From: Sinotaia quadrata | Taxonomy: Eukaryota; Mollusca; Gastropoda; Architaenioglossa; Viviparidae | Direction: 5' to 3' | Assembly (NCBI GenBank): GCA_028829895.1 | Contig: CM054177.1 | Span: 32,575,064 to 32,639,063 of the forward strand | DNA: 64,000 bases | Shown here: positions 1 through 11,252 of the stretch, one piece after another | Layout of the letters: each line of letters starts with the position of its first letter | Numbering within the stretch: position 1 is the stretch's first letter | Notes under the pieces: model-generated | What the model saw: the letters and a program-made list of their open reading frames with translations, nothing else | Database searches by the model: none | What the model was told of the DNA's origin: nothing | Position numbers and translations under genes: made by a program

Positions 1-364
1 CGTAGTATATATTTATGTATACCTAAGAGAGTGCCATGAAATAAGATCATTTTAACAGCACGAAATCAGATCGTAGTATATATTTATGTATACCTAAGAG
101 AGTGCCATGAAATAAGATCATTTTAACAGCACGAAATCAGATCGTAGTATATATTTATGTATACCTAAGAGAGTGCCATGAAATAAGATCATTTTAACAG
201 CACGAAATCAGATCGTAGTATATATTTATGTATACCTAAGAGAGTGCCATGAAATAAGATCATTTTAACAGCACGAAATCAGATCGTAGTATATATTTAT
301 GTATACCTAAGAGAGTGCCATGAAATAAGATCATTTTAACAGCACGAAATCAGATCGTAGTATA
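1..364. repeat. 71-bp minisatellite, about 5 copies
   Basis: Five virtually identical 71-bp units run from the first base and a sixth begins at 356. The unit contains ATATATTTATGTATACC and a stretch reading TAAGATCATTTTAACAGC. The near-perfect identity means recent expansion or homogenisation. The array may extend to the left of the window. Confidence 0.97.
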
Positions 365-460
365 AACCACAAACTGATAAAACATTCTCATTACAATGAA
401 ACAGAAGTTGTTAATTGAAATATAAAATCTAGAATATTTTAAGGATACACTTTATCATTA

Positions 461-540
461 GTATTGTTCTGCATTACCCTATATCTTCTCAGTCAAATTT
501 GTATTGTTCTGTATTACCCTATATCTTCTCGGTCAAATTT
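461..540. repeat. 40-bp tandem duplication
   Basis: Two 40-bp copies beginning GTATTGTTCTG lie head to tail with two mismatches. The flanks at 365-460 and 541-690 are AT-rich and I see nothing else in them. Confidence 0.9.
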
Positions 541-689
541 GCAAGAAAAGATGATTAACTTTTAAAATAAAATTAGGACAATAAATTAGCCACCTGGTGT
601 GTACGGATGATCTCAAACTTTATGGTCATAATGAAAGCCACATTAATTCTTTGATCAATATTATCAAGATATTTTCTGAGAACATTCAG

Positions 690-1480
690 ATGAAATTCGG
701 GCTTTGAAAGTGTGCCACAAAGTGTCGATAATAAAGGCAGTTTTCATTATTGGCTTAAAGTACAGATCGTCAAGCAGCTTTTACTAATGGCATGGAGTGT
801 AGATAAAAAAACAAAAACAAAATAATTGTCATTATTTGATTGAAGTGTAGAAAACAAGCAGATATCATTTTAATTATTGGTACCAAGTGTAAAAACAAGC
901 AGTTATCATTATTGGTACCAAGTGTAAAAACGAAAAGTAGTTAGCGTTATTGGTCTGAAGTTTAAAAAACAAGAATAGTCATTACTGGCCTTAAGTGCAG
1001 ACAACAAAGCACTTATCATTGATGGTTTGAAGTGAAGACAACAAAGCAGTTATCATTACTGGCCTGGAGCGTAGAGATTTACTAGAGAACAAGCAGTTAT
1101 CATTACTGGCTTGCAGTGCAGATAACAAATGCAGTTATCATTATTGGCCTGAAGTTTATAAAACAAGCAGTTATCATTACTAGCTTGAAGTGAAGACAAC
1201 AAAGCAGTTATCATTATGGGCCTAAAGTGAAGACAACAAAGCAATTATCATTATTGGCCTAAAGTGAAGACAACAAAGCAATTATCATTGTTGGTCTAAA
1301 GTGAAGACAACAAAGCAGTTATCATTATGGACCTAAAGTGGAGATAACAGAGCAGTTATCATTATGGACCTAAAGTGAAGTATTTATCATTATTGACTTG
1401 AAGTGCAGATAACAAAAGCAGTTATCATTGTTGATCTGACATGTAGGTAACAAAGCATTCGTAACTATTGGCTCGAAGTA
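690..1480. repeat. Degenerate minisatellite, about 35-38 bp unit
   Basis: About twenty diverged units carry the core AGCAGTTATCATTATTGGCC followed by TGAAGTG and a purine-rich spacer. Unit length drifts, so this is an old array. An apparent 62-residue minus-strand reading frame inside it is only the repeat. Confidence 0.9.
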
Positions 1481-1502
1481 TATATTGTGAAAAACTCACC
1501 CA

Positions 1503-1670
1503 ATGAAGGGAATGGCTGCTGCCCCCAAAACGCCAGGCATTGCGACAGGATGTTTTGACTATCTCACTTCACTTTGGCGTGAAAGTTCGGCGAAATTCCT
1601 AGAACATACACGGAAATCTGAAAACAATCATTTTAAAAGACAAATCGTGAAATGCTGGCCTACTGTGTAG
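1503..1670 (+). CDS. Short ORF of 55 codons, doubtful
   Basis: An ATG-started frame lies in non-repetitive, slightly GC-richer sequence between two arrays. It begins MKGMAAAPKTPG and ends in a basic stretch. I do not recognise it. It could be an exon fragment, because AG sites at 1550 and GT sites near 1646 exist, or it could be chance. Only the open frame and its composition support it. Confidence 0.15.
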   Translation: MKGMAAAPKTPGIATGCFDYLTSLWRESSAKFLEHTRKSENNHFKRQIVKCWPTV

Positions 1671-2037
1671 AGAAAATAATAACTACGAGTTGACACTCCA
1701 CTCCCAATGTACAGGGTCAGTAATTTCAACATTCATGCTCTTTGCGTTGTAATTTACTTTGTTTGTGAAACTTGTGATTTTGATTTTAACAAACTTCTTA
1801 ATTTAACTTAACAATATTGTATACCCCAACCAAAGAATAATAAAAGTACTTGTAAGAAAACAGATTGCCATTACTTAGGCTTATCTCAATTACTTATTCT
1901 GGCCATAAGATGATTTATTCATTCGCGTTAATTTTAAGTATTCTAGAATGCATGCATATTTATTTTTCTATACTGTGTACAATTCTCAGATTTTTCTGTA
2001 TTTGAAGATAATATATTAAAGTGAATAAGAAACCCGA
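1671..2037. other. Unique AT-rich spacer
   Basis: No repeats, no convincing frames and no RNA-like structure were seen here. Confidence 0.5.
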
Positions 2038-2451
2038 ATGTCAATAAAAAGACAGATTCAACCGAATTTGGGTTCTGCCAATTTTATGACTGACACTTGG
2101 CACTTGACACGAATACTTGACACTGTCATCTACAAGACAAATACGACGAATGTTGTCGAACTTTATCACAAGACGGACACGATCGAATATTTGGCAGTCA
2201 TTTTCAAAAACGACATTGGAAATCAACTGTATATTTTCAGTTACCATTATTTAATTTTGAATAATCCTAAGACAATGTACCACAACACTCATAAATTCGT
2301 CACTGAAAATTCGAAAAGTTCTAATGAAATTATTTCTAGACGGTGGATATGCAAACATGCAATTATTAATTCATGTAATGAATACAAAGCAGATCCACTG
2401 ACACAGTTACTACAAGGCCACTCTTCCACTGGTGAATTACTACATAGCTAG
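2038..2451 (+). CDS. 137-codon ORF of unknown nature, doubtful
   Basis: An ATG-started frame runs into the 59-bp array that follows, and its last 20 or so codons are array units. The central part repeats a GACAC/CTTGACAC motif, so it may be decayed repeat. I see no domain, signal peptide or membrane segment, and no family is recognised. The shadow frame on the other strand is also open, which weakens the case for coding. Confidence 0.15.
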   Translation: MSIKRQIQPNLGSANFMTDTWHLTRILDTVIYKTNTTNVVELYHKTDTIEYLAVIFKNDIGNQLYIFSYHYLILNNPKTMYHNTHKFVTENSKSSNEIISRRWICKHAIINSCNEYKADPLTQLLQGHSSTGELLHS

Positions 2452-2745
2452 ACCCACTGACATAACTACTACAAGGCCACTCTTCCAGTGGTGATTGACT
2501 ACATAGCTAGACCCACTGACATAACTACTACAAAGCCACTCTTCCAGTGGTGATTGACTACATAACTAGCTAGACCCACTGACGTAATTACCAAAAGGCC
2601 ACTCTTCCAGTGGTGATTGACTACATAGCTAGACCCACTGACATAATTACTGCAAGGCCAACAAGTATGCCCTCTTTCATTGGTGATTGACTACATAGCT
2701 AGATCCACTGACATAATTACTACAAGCCGACAAGTATGTCTTAGG
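2395..2745. repeat. 59-bp minisatellite, about 6 copies
   Basis: Units contain GACCCACTGACATAACTAC and CACTCTTCCAGTGGTGATTG. The second motif carries the small inverted repeat CCACT/AGTGG, so each unit can form a short hairpin. A further pair of about 35-bp repeats with GTGGAAATAAA follows at 2872-2942. Confidence 0.92.
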
Positions 2746-3041
2746 GCCTCGGTAACATATGAGTAACTACATGAACAGGTCCACTGACACTTTGGTTGAC
2801 TCGGTCGGTAACCTACAAAAAGTGGACACACGAGTTTGACAACAAAGAGGCGTGGTCCAGAAAGAAAATTAACCGTTCTTAAAGTGGAAATAAAGAAAGA
2901 AGCATTTGGAAGATTAACCGTTCCTGAAGTGGAAATAAACACGAACTCTACATGTTTGTGTCAGGCGGCGGCGTGGTGGTGGTTACAATAACGTTTCACT
3001 TCCAGGACCGTAAGCGTTTGTTATTAATTTGATATTATCAG

Positions 3042-3201
3042 CTATGATTCGACCCTGACTTTGCTTGACTATGGAGAGCTGCTCAGTATCAAAGTCCCCT
3101 CGAAGAAAGGAGTTAAACATATATTTGCTCTCCGAAAAATATACTGGGCGTTATCAAAAGCTAATCCGGAAAAACACCAGTCAATCAAAGAGTTGTTTGT
3201 T
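3042..3201 (+). CDS. Candidate internal exon, unknown gene
   Basis: A frame of 53 codons follows an acceptor (GATATTATCAG at 3031-3041) and ends at a donor GTAAGAAG at 3202. It includes the stretches LLDYGELLSIKVPSKKGVK and IYWALSKANPEKHQ, which have ordinary protein composition unlike the arrays around it. Entry phase is 2 and exit phase is 0. The array that follows is built from copies of the last exon bases plus this donor, the same pattern seen at the clear exons further right. The product is not recognised. It could join to the candidate exon at 6385, whose entry phase fits. Confidence 0.4.
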
Positions 3202-3515
3202 GTAAGAAGTTTAGATTATTCTTTGTTTGTTGTAGGAAGTCTAGACTATTCATTGTTCGTTGTAAGAAGTTCAGACTATTCATTGTTAGTTGTAAGAAGT
3301 CTAGACTATTCATTGTTCGTTGTAAGAAGTCTAGACTATTCATTCGTTGTAAGAAGTCTAGATTATTTATTCTTTGTTGTAAGAAGTCTAGAGTATTCAT
3401 CGTTCGCTGTAAAAAGTCTAAGTTATTCATTTTTGTTGTAAGAAGTCTAGATTATCAATTCTTTGTTGTACGAAGTCTAGATTATTTATTCTTTGTTGTA
3501 ATAAGTGTAGATTAT
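3190..3515. repeat. 30-bp minisatellite containing a donor-like site
   Basis: About eleven units of TTGTTTGTTGTAAGAAGTC plus TAGATTATTCA run on from the candidate exon end at 3201. Every unit contains GTAAGAAG. The same unit family recurs at 7705-8555. Confidence 0.93.
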
Positions 3516-3574
3516 TCAATGAAGAATTTTCAATAAATAACACTTATTACAGTTTCGCTTAAATATGTTGCTTG

Positions 3575-3990
3575 CAGCATTGTAAAGTATCGCAATTATT
3601 GCATTTACTGACATATTTCCAAGTAGTCTCTTAAATACTTTGTTTGCACCATTGTAAAGTATGTCTATCATTGCACTCACTGATAATATTTCCAAGTAGT
3701 CTCTTAAATACTTTGTTTGCACCATTGTAACTAAAGTATGTCTATCATTGCACTCACTGACATATTTCCAAGTAGTCTCTTAAATACTTTGTTTGCACCA
3801 TTGTAACTAAAGTATGTCTATCATTGCACTCAGTGATGTTTCCAAGTAGTCTCTTAAATACTTTGTTTGCACCATTGTAAAGTATGTCTATCATTGCACT
3901 CACTGACATATTTCCAAGTAGTCTCTTAAATACTTTGTTTGCACCATTGTAAACTATGTCTATCATTGCACTCACTGACATGTTTCCAAG
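3575..3990. repeat. 72-bp minisatellite, about 6 copies
   Basis: Units contain CTCTTAAATACTTTGTTTGC and GTATGTCTATCATTGCACTC. Two units have a 4-base insertion (AACT) and one lacks a block after CACTC, so unit length varies. Confidence 0.93.
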
Positions 3991-4084
3991 TAGTCTCAAT
4001 TATGCGCAGTAAGCATACGTATGTTCACTTGAAAACGTGTATTTTATTTTTTGGTTGTTTTGTTGTTGTTTTTCTGTACTCAAC

Positions 4085-4215
4085 ACACGCACACACACAC
4101 ACACACACACACATGTATATATGTCACACTGTACTCAGCACACACACATTACACACATATATGTGTGAGAGAGAGGTCAGTATGTATGTGTGCGTGTCTG
4201 TGTGTATATTTGACC
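4085..4215. repeat. CA/TG microsatellite tract
   Basis: A pure CA run at about 4088-4112 is followed by interrupted CACA and TGTG stretches. Confidence 0.9.
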
Positions 4216-4279
4216 TGTATCACGTAGATTTGATGATCTGTTGTTGATCTCCGTGTCGGATTTTAATTTTTAATTTTCA

Positions 4280-4420
4280 CTGCAATGAAACTTGAAAATA
4301 AAATATTTTAAACAGACCTATGATACTCATACTGAGATGAGGGCACTACTTCCCTGCAATGAAACTTGAAAATAAAATATTATAAATAGATCTATGATAC
4401 TGAGATGATGACACTAAAAG
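4280..4420. repeat. Tandem duplication of about 75 bp
   Basis: Two diverged copies begin TGCAATGAAACTTGAAAATA and share CTATGATACT and ACTGAGATGA. Confidence 0.8.
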
Positions 4421-5310
4421 AGTAAAAGTACAATAAATAAACAAATAAATAACATCGATGTAGATTAATTAACAATACGGATAATTAAAATGCATAATGC
4501 ATTTGCAAATGTATTTGTTGTGTGCGTGTGCGTGCCTATTGTGTGTGTTTCAGAGTTTAAATTAACTGCAATGGTGTACATTTGTGTTCTGTACGCCGTG
4601 AATACTGACTCATTCACTGAGAACTTGCTAATATTTCTTAACTTGTCAGAAAGTCCGCAACGTCCAATTATTGCTCCTTATGTTTCATGCTTTAACGATT
4701 GTGGCCAATAGTTAACATTTATAATGCCAAATTGACATGTGATATCTTTCCAAGAGGTAATCAAATCTTTCCCCGCACCCATTTTGAAAGAAAGTCGTCG
4801 ACAAGAAACATTTGGGCGTGTCATTACAATAAACGTGTTATAATTACTGAAAACACGTGCCTATATTTGTACAGTTCAATTTATCATTGACAAGATAATT
4901 ATGTTAGTATAATCATCATTAAATAATACCCAAGTCGATGAAAACCAGCACTCGTTAGTCCTAGTATTGACAATTGCATGTCCATCAAAACATTTGTCTG
5001 GCACTGGTACCAGTTTTATCTATCTTATTAAACAGTCGAATATTTCCAAGCTATATTGCCATTAAACAGTACAGCTGAGTATTTCCTACCTTTCTTGGTA
5101 ATGGATGCGCTGAGAAAAATTGATTATCAACGGCGCGGAAGTTGTGAATCCAGCACTCAATGTACTCAATGTATAGTCACACACCTTGAGTATTAGAGTG
5201 TTTGCCACCACTGGCAAGACCAGTGAACACAAGTCGGTCTATATTTAGCTCCTTTCACCAACATAGGGAGTTGAAGAGGAACATTGAGAGAAACCAAGGG
5301 CGACGTTTGC
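4421..5310. other. Unique intergenic or intronic sequence
   Basis: Two short frames at 4490-4711 and 4699-4890 lack any recognisable domain. I see no array or mobile-element end here. Confidence 0.4.
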
Positions 5311-5655
5311 ATGACAGATATTAACTAGTCATTTATAGCCAGAATTAGAACAACAGATATTAACTAGTCATTTATAGCCAGAATTAGAACAACAGATATT
5401 AACTAGTCATTTATAGCCAGAATTAGAACAACAGATATTAACTAGTCATTTATAGCCAGAATTAGAACAACAGAGATTAACTAGTCATTTATAGCCAGAA
5501 TTAGAACAACAGATATTAACTATTCATTTATAGCCAGAATTAGAACAACAGATATTAACTAGTCATTTATAGCCAGAGTAGCATGACATGTTTTAACTAG
5601 TTATTTATCGACAGAAGTTAGTACAACAGAGATTAACTAGTTATTTATAGCCAAA
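5310..5655. repeat. 39-bp minisatellite, about 9 copies
   Basis: Units read AACAACAGATATTAACTAGT plus CATTTATAGCCAGAATTAG. The first seven are almost identical and the last two are decayed. The following 5656-6060 is unique and featureless. Confidence 0.95.
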
Positions 5656-6059
5656 AGCAGCATTGTTAGTGATGTAATTACCATCCTACAAAACGCTGTC
5701 CTGACACCATTTTTACTGGTGTTCTAATATTTTATACAAAATTGTCCAGACATTTTACAAATAACCATACATTTCAATATATCTTACACACGTGTACTGA
5801 TAGCTTGAATGAGGTGACGTACAGATGTGTACTGGTAACTAAATCAAAGCGACGTGTCTAGTCATAAAGCGCTATCGAAATAATTAAAATAAAGCATTAC
5901 TATCAACATCAGTAAAATCAAGAAGCACATCACAATCATTGAACAATATTCAACACTCAAGATATCAATAAAAGAACAACAGTTAATGCTCTTGAAATAT
6001 TTATAAGATAGGAATGTTCTATTAATATAATTACAAATTAATTTCACACACATACACCA

Positions 6060-6152
6060 GTTAGTTTATCCTTCAAATACCATACACACAAATACCAAAC
6101 ACATACGCACACACACACACACACACACACAAGTTAGTTTATCCTCCAAACA

Positions 6153-6221
<69 letters not shown>

Positions 6222-6330
6222 CACACTAGTTTGTCCTCCATATACCATACACACAAATACCAAACACATACGCACACAAATTAGTTTATCCTCCAAATAC
6301 CACACACACACACACACACACACACAGACA
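6060..6330. repeat. CA microsatellite blocks separated by a 40-bp repeat
   Basis: Four CA blocks are separated by copies of TTAGTTTATCCTCCAAATACC. The longest pure run covers about 6158-6220. Confidence 0.95.
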
Positions 6331-6384
6331 AATACAATCTATGTACATATGAAAGAGATCGACTAAAATGCAAAACAACGGAAT

Positions 6385-6555
6385 ATGAACGCGGGCCAGG
6401 CCGGTGGGTTGCAGTACGCGGAAAAGGTTTTACTTGAAAAGAGTCCTATAGGCCGAGAAAACTTGCTCGACAGCTTTCTGACTGAATGTCCTAATCCAGC
6501 AACATTTGGGCTTCTAAGTGATATAGACAAGAAAGGGCGACAGTTTGGTAGTTAA
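6385..6555 (+). CDS. Candidate coding exon, unknown gene
   Basis: A 56-codon frame from ATG 6385 to TAA 6553 lies in unique, GC-richer sequence. It includes YAEKVLLEKSPIGRENLLD and CPNPATFGLLSDIDKKGRQ. This looks like genuine protein and is not an array shadow. It could be an initiator exon (A at -3), or an internal exon using the acceptor TTGCAG at about 6408-6413 and the donor GGTAGTT at 6548. Entry phase 0 after TTGCAG fits the exit of the 3042-3201 candidate. No family is recognised. Confidence 0.35.
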   Translation: MNAGQAGGLQYAEKVLLEKSPIGRENLLDSFLTECPNPATFGLLSDIDKKGRQFGS

Positions 6556-6586
6556 AATTACATCATACATGTATTTGTTAGCACTC

Positions 6587-7152
6587 GACTGTAGTCACCT
6601 CGTGTCCGGTACGTCATCAGCTGCAGATAGAATTTGACTTCATTATGTGCTCCTCATTTTTCTCAAAAACCAAAAGTTATTTATACTTTCCATCTTTTTC
6701 GGATCTAGTTTTCTCTGCCTTCCAACCACCTCACCCCACCCTATCGTACACACGCACGCACACAAACATATGCAGATAACATTATGTCTCAGACACACGC
6801 GCGCGCACAATATGCAGTTAACATTCTGTCTCTCACTCACACATACGCACGCACACACGCACACAATATGACTGTAGTCACCTCGTGTCCGGTACGTCAT
6901 CAGCTGCAGATAGAATTTGACTTCATTATGTGCTCCTCATTTTTCTCAAAAACCAAAAGTTATTTATACTTTCCATCTTTTTCGGATCTAGTTTTCTCTG
7001 CCTTCCAACCACCTCACCCCACCCTATCGTACACACGCACGCACACAAACATATGCAGATAACATTATGTCTCAGACACGCGCGCGCGCACAATATGCAG
7101 TTAACATTCTGTCTCTCACTCACACATACGCACGCACACACGCACACAATAT
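6587..7152. repeat. 283-bp tandem duplication
   Basis: Copy 1 spans 6587-6869 and copy 2 spans 6870-7152, and they differ at only a few bases. Each unit has a unique part (TAGTCACCTCGTGTCCGGTA) and a CA/CG-rich tail with a GCGCGCGC stretch. The high identity means a recent event. The opposing frames called from it are composition artefacts. Confidence 0.97.
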
Positions 7153-7186
7153 GCAGATTAAATGATGAGTGTTGCACGATACATGT

Positions 7187-7425
7187 TGTTGAAGAACATG
7201 CATTCAAGAGATAATGCAGTTTATGTGACAAATACTTTACCTCTACAATATGTGTTGTGACGTTGAAGAACATGCATTTAAGATATGCAGTTTATGTGAC
7301 AAATACTTTACCTCTACGGTATGTTGTGACGTTGAAGAACATGCATTCAAGAGATAATGCAGTTTATGTGACAAATACTTTACCTCTACGATGTGTTGTG
7401 ACGTTGAAGAGCACGCATTTCAGCG
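7187..7425. repeat. 66-bp minisatellite, about 3.5 copies
   Basis: Units contain GACGTTGAAGAACATGCATT and GTGACAAATACTTTACCTC. Confidence 0.93.
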
Positions 7426-7557
7426 ACATGCTAAATTTATGGTGCTGACAGAGAATTAGTTTTGATTTGTCTTTAGAGTGACACTCAAACAATTATTTTT
7501 AAGAGATATAAACAAATTGATTGTGTTGATTATGGAAGCGAATTACTATTGCCTGCT

Positions 7558-7703
7558 GACTTATGTGGCACTGATAACAATATTGTTTTAACTTTTATAT
7601 AATAAATTAGTTTTAGTGCTAACCATCTATGACTTATGTGGCACTGATAACAATATTGTTTTAACTTTTATATAATAAATTAGTTTTAGTGCTAACCATC
7701 TAT
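7558..7703. repeat. 73-bp perfect tandem duplication
   Basis: Two identical 73-bp copies begin GACTTATGTGGCACTGATAA. Confidence 0.95.
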
Positions 7704-7704
7704 G

Positions 7705-8555
7705 ACATAAGTCTAGATTATTCATTGTTTGATGTAGGAAAGTCTAGATTATCCAATGTTTGTTGTAAGAAAGTCTAGATTATTTATTGTTTGTTGTAAG
7801 AAGTCTATGTAAGAAAGTCTAGATTATCCAATGTTATTTGTAAGAACTCTATTCATTCTACCTTATCCATTGTTCATTGTAAGAAGTAACACTATAGCTA
7901 TTATTGTTCATTGTAAGAAGTCTACATTATTCATTGTTCACTGTAAGAAGTCTAGATTAATCATTGTTCATAATTAATTGTAGGCTGCAAGAAGTCTACG
8001 GAATTGATTGTTTGTTAAAAGAAGTCTACGGAATTGATTGTTTGTTAAAAGTTGTCTAAATAATTAATTTTTTATTTAAAGAAATCTAAATCATTCATTC
8101 TTTGTTGCAAGAAATCTATATAATTCATTCATGGTTGCAGAAGTACAATATCCAGTTATTATTTGCTCCAAGAAATTAAATAATTATTTGTTTGCTGCAA
8201 GAAGTCTACACCATTCATTGTTTGTTGCATGAAGTCTTAATAACTCATTGTTGGCCGTAAGAAGATTTAATAACTCATTGTTGGCCGTAAGAAGATTTAA
8301 TAACTCATTGTTGGCCGTAAGAAGATTTAATAACTCATTGTTGGTCGTAAGATTTCATAACTCATTGTTGGTCTTAAGAAGTCTTAATAACTCATTGTTG
8401 GTCGTAAGAAGTCTTAATAACTCATTGTTGGTCGTAAGAAGTCTTAATAACTCATTGTTGGTCGTAAGATTTCATAACTCATTGTTGGTCGTAAGAAGTT
8501 TTAACTCATTGTTGTTTGTAAGAAGTTTTAACTCATTGTTGGTTACAAGAACTTA
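7705..8555. repeat. Minisatellite of about 30 bp, same family as 3190-3515
   Basis: About 28 units share TGTAAGAAGTCTAGATTATTC with the array at 3190. Units are ragged on the left and become uniform from about 8240 (CGTAAGAAGTCTTAATAACTC), so the right part expanded more recently. Confidence 0.92.
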
Positions 8556-8580
8556 AAATAAGTAGCAAAGTTAGAAGGAT

Positions 8581-8752
8581 AGTTAGTAGTAGTTGATAGC
8601 ATATTTAGTAGTACAGTTACTAGCATAGCTGGAAAAACAGTTAGTAGTAGTTGATAGCATATTTAGTAGTACAGTTACTAGCATAGCTGGAAAAACAGTT
8701 AGTAGTAGTTGATAGCATATTTAGTAGTACAGTTACTAGCATAAGTTAGTAG
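8581..8752. repeat. 58-bp minisatellite, 3 copies
   Basis: Three almost perfect units begin AGTTAGTAGTAGTTGATAGC. Confidence 0.95.
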
Positions 8753-8873
8753 ACACACTGAAGCAAAAAGATATAATATACGTGACAGAATAATGACTAG
8801 AATACAGAAACAGTAGATACACTGTTACATTCCCCAGTATTTATTTAAAGACCCTGTTTCAGAATTAGAATTT

Positions 8874-9004
8874 TAGTTAATTAAATTCCTCTCCACTTAT
8901 TCTGACAACAGACCGGTTGCCCAAATTCACCCTTCAGTCTAGTTAATTTCCTTTCCACTTATTCTGACAACAGACCGGTTGCCCAAATTCACCCTTCAGT
9001 CCAA
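8874..9004. repeat. 66-bp tandem duplication
   Basis: Two copies carry CCACTTATTCTGACAACAGA and GGTTGCCCAAATTCACCC. Confidence 0.93.
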
Positions 9005-9570
9005 TTAAATTCCACACTCATAGTTTAAGCCAATAAATTTAAAGACAGGCAAACTTGTGTATACAAAGCACGAACTAGGAAACGTTAAACAATTATCATT
9101 AATTATGCAATCAATATCTCATTCACGACTCTCAGCCCCCACCCAGTTCCTATTTTGGCCTTTCATGCATGAATTAGTCAACTACTGTAATTGTAAAACA
9201 ATTAAAAGATTTAATACAAAATTAACAATAACAAGATAATCAGAGATTACGTGATTTCGGTTTATCTATGCTACTGTCCGATTTGTGTTGGATTGCTAAA
9301 AATAGTCACTTTATAGTTCACGTGATCAGACCCTCTGTACTTAGATAGTCATCCAATTGCGAAATAATGGCCCACGCTTTTTCCCCCAACAACACAGTTG
9401 GATACACGGGTCTAGCAATGGCCAGTATTCATCGATCTTGACTTGTAGTCACAAGATGAGCGTCCTGTACTTGTACACAGACGCAACACGCTTAGGGTCA
9501 CTCCAATGATCCCCAAAGCACAATGGTACGCCAAGGAAACACCCCAAGGCATAGGAAACAGGGTCCTATT
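9005..9570. other. Unique sequence without a supported gene
   Basis: GC content rises at 9340-9560. Frames there are short and broken, and no family is recognised. Confidence 0.4.
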
Positions 9571-9650
9571 GTTAATTCCTAATTGTTAATTCCTATTGTT
9601 AATTCCTAATTGTTAATTCCTATTGTTAATTCCTAATTGTTACTATCTAC
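9571..9650. repeat. Short tandem repeat of TTGTTAATTCCTA
   Basis: Six units alternate between 12 and 14 bases, so the period is effectively about 26 bp. Confidence 0.9.
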
Positions 9651-9884
9651 CTTAGGTCAGGGGCTTATTCTTGTGTGCAATTAACTTTAAAACATTTCCG
9701 CTCATACTTAACACTGTTACTATAAAGAAAACATCCGGCCTGAGCTTTGATTTTTACAATGTGCAGCTCACACACACCATCCTAACACATAACTAAACTG
9801 AAACCAAAAGCAATATAACATATGCAGGGTTTATACGTATTCTGATATATATATATAATAATTATGGCCTATGTGTATTCATTT

Positions 9885-10240
9885 ATTGTAAGTACGGTAT
9901 ATATGTACTCATTTATAATTAGGGTTTACATGTACTCAATTATAATTAGGGTATACATATACTCAATTATAATTAGGGTAAACATGTACTCAATTATAAT
10001 TAGGGCATACATGTACTCAATTATAATTAGGGTATACATGTAGTCAATTATAATTAGCGTATACATGTAGTCAATTATAATTAGGGTATACATATACTCA
10101 ATTATAATTAGGGTATACATGTACTCAATTATAATTAGGGTATACATGTACTCAATTATAATTAGGGTATACATGTAGTCAATTATAATTAGGGTATACA
10201 TGTACTCAATTATAATTAGGGTATACATGTACTCACTAGT
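9885..10240. repeat. 27-bp minisatellite, about 13 copies
   Basis: Units read CAATTATAATTAGGGTATAC plus ATGTACT. The period is a multiple of three, so the array is open on the minus strand as a spurious repetitive frame. Confidence 0.97.
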
Positions 10241-10317
10241 TATGCATAGAGTCAACGTGCATCTGTACATTTTCAGTAAGGTCTACACTTATTTTTAAGT
10301 GTATGTACAGTCTACAC

Positions 10318-10495
10318 CAGTGGCGCACAAACGTTTTAGGCCAGAGGGCCAAATTTCCAATTGATAGTGCGTGGAGGGCCGCAAGTCAGATTGCACACGG
10401 ATGGCTCAGTAGAAAAATAACAACACAAATAATGAAATAATGTTCTCCGGGGACCGCACCTAGCCCTGTCTCGGGCCGCGGTTTGTGCACCCTTG
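10318..10495. mobile_element. hAT-type MITE with 8-bp target-site duplication
   Basis: A 178-bp element starts CAGTGGCGCACAAAC and ends GTTTGTGCACCCTTG, so its termini are inverted repeats matching at 12 of 15 positions. It is flanked by a perfect 8-bp direct repeat GTCTACAC (10310-10317 and 10496-10503), the target duplication size of hAT transposons. The interior is GC-rich (GGCCAGAGGGCC, GCCGCGG) and noncoding. Its ends share GTGCACAAAC with the deleted hAT element at 47031-47969, which suggests the same family. Confidence 0.92.
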
Positions 10496-10503
10496 GTCTA
10501 CAC

Positions 10504-11252
10504 GTTATGTTATATATTATAAACGTGGTCCGGAAGTTTGTCGTGTTGGCAAGTCCTTAAACTTGTAAACCGTGAGAAACTGATGCCTGCTGAGTTCTCA
10601 TAAACAAATTGATGACTGGAACAATTGCTTTCTGAAATATCTGACCAGAATAATAATGCATTTTCACATTACCAAAGTACAGATCGAGGTTGTTTGGGTA
10701 CTATTACTTATTTGTTGTATATTTCCTCGCAGAGGATGAAAAAAACGAAAAAATAGCAGTTAATAAAGAATTAACAAAGAAAAAAACTTAAAGCAAACAA
10801 AATTTTGTAACTGTTAAGCATTTGAGTGTGTTTGTATGTGTGTGTGACTGTGTGTGTTGTGTTTGTTTATGTGTGTTTTGTGTGTAATGTAGTATTCTGT
10901 GCATTGTGTTATGCATTTGTGTATGTGCTGTGCGTGCGTTTGTGTGTGTGTTTGAATAAGTGCACACAAGTATCCTGATCAAAGAAGTGAAATATACAAA
11001 AATAAAAATAATTTACGATTTATTTTTCGTTCTCTAATTTCTTAATACATTTTCCATCCATCCATCCATCCATCTATATATGTATGTATATATGTATTGT
11101 TCTTATTACGTTCATATACACATTTGAGAGAGAAGAGAAGAAATTAAAAGTAAATTTGCTGACGAAGTCGTTTGTGTGCCTTACATTACTTTTTAACACC
11201 ACAAAACCGTTTCCCTTCAGTGGAAACAATAAAGAGTGACCCAATACTTATA
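10504..11252. other. Unique AT-rich sequence with a GT-rich tract
   Basis: A TGTG-rich stretch lies at about 10815-10955 and a short (CCAT) run at 11055. No gene is supported. Confidence 0.5.

Noticed and set aside
6066..6323. ORF of VCVCV repeats
   Set aside because: CA/TG microsatellite with no coding content.
9926..10270. Repetitive minus-strand ORF of YMYTLIII units
   Set aside because: It is a 27-bp array whose period is a multiple of three, so an open frame is expected without coding.
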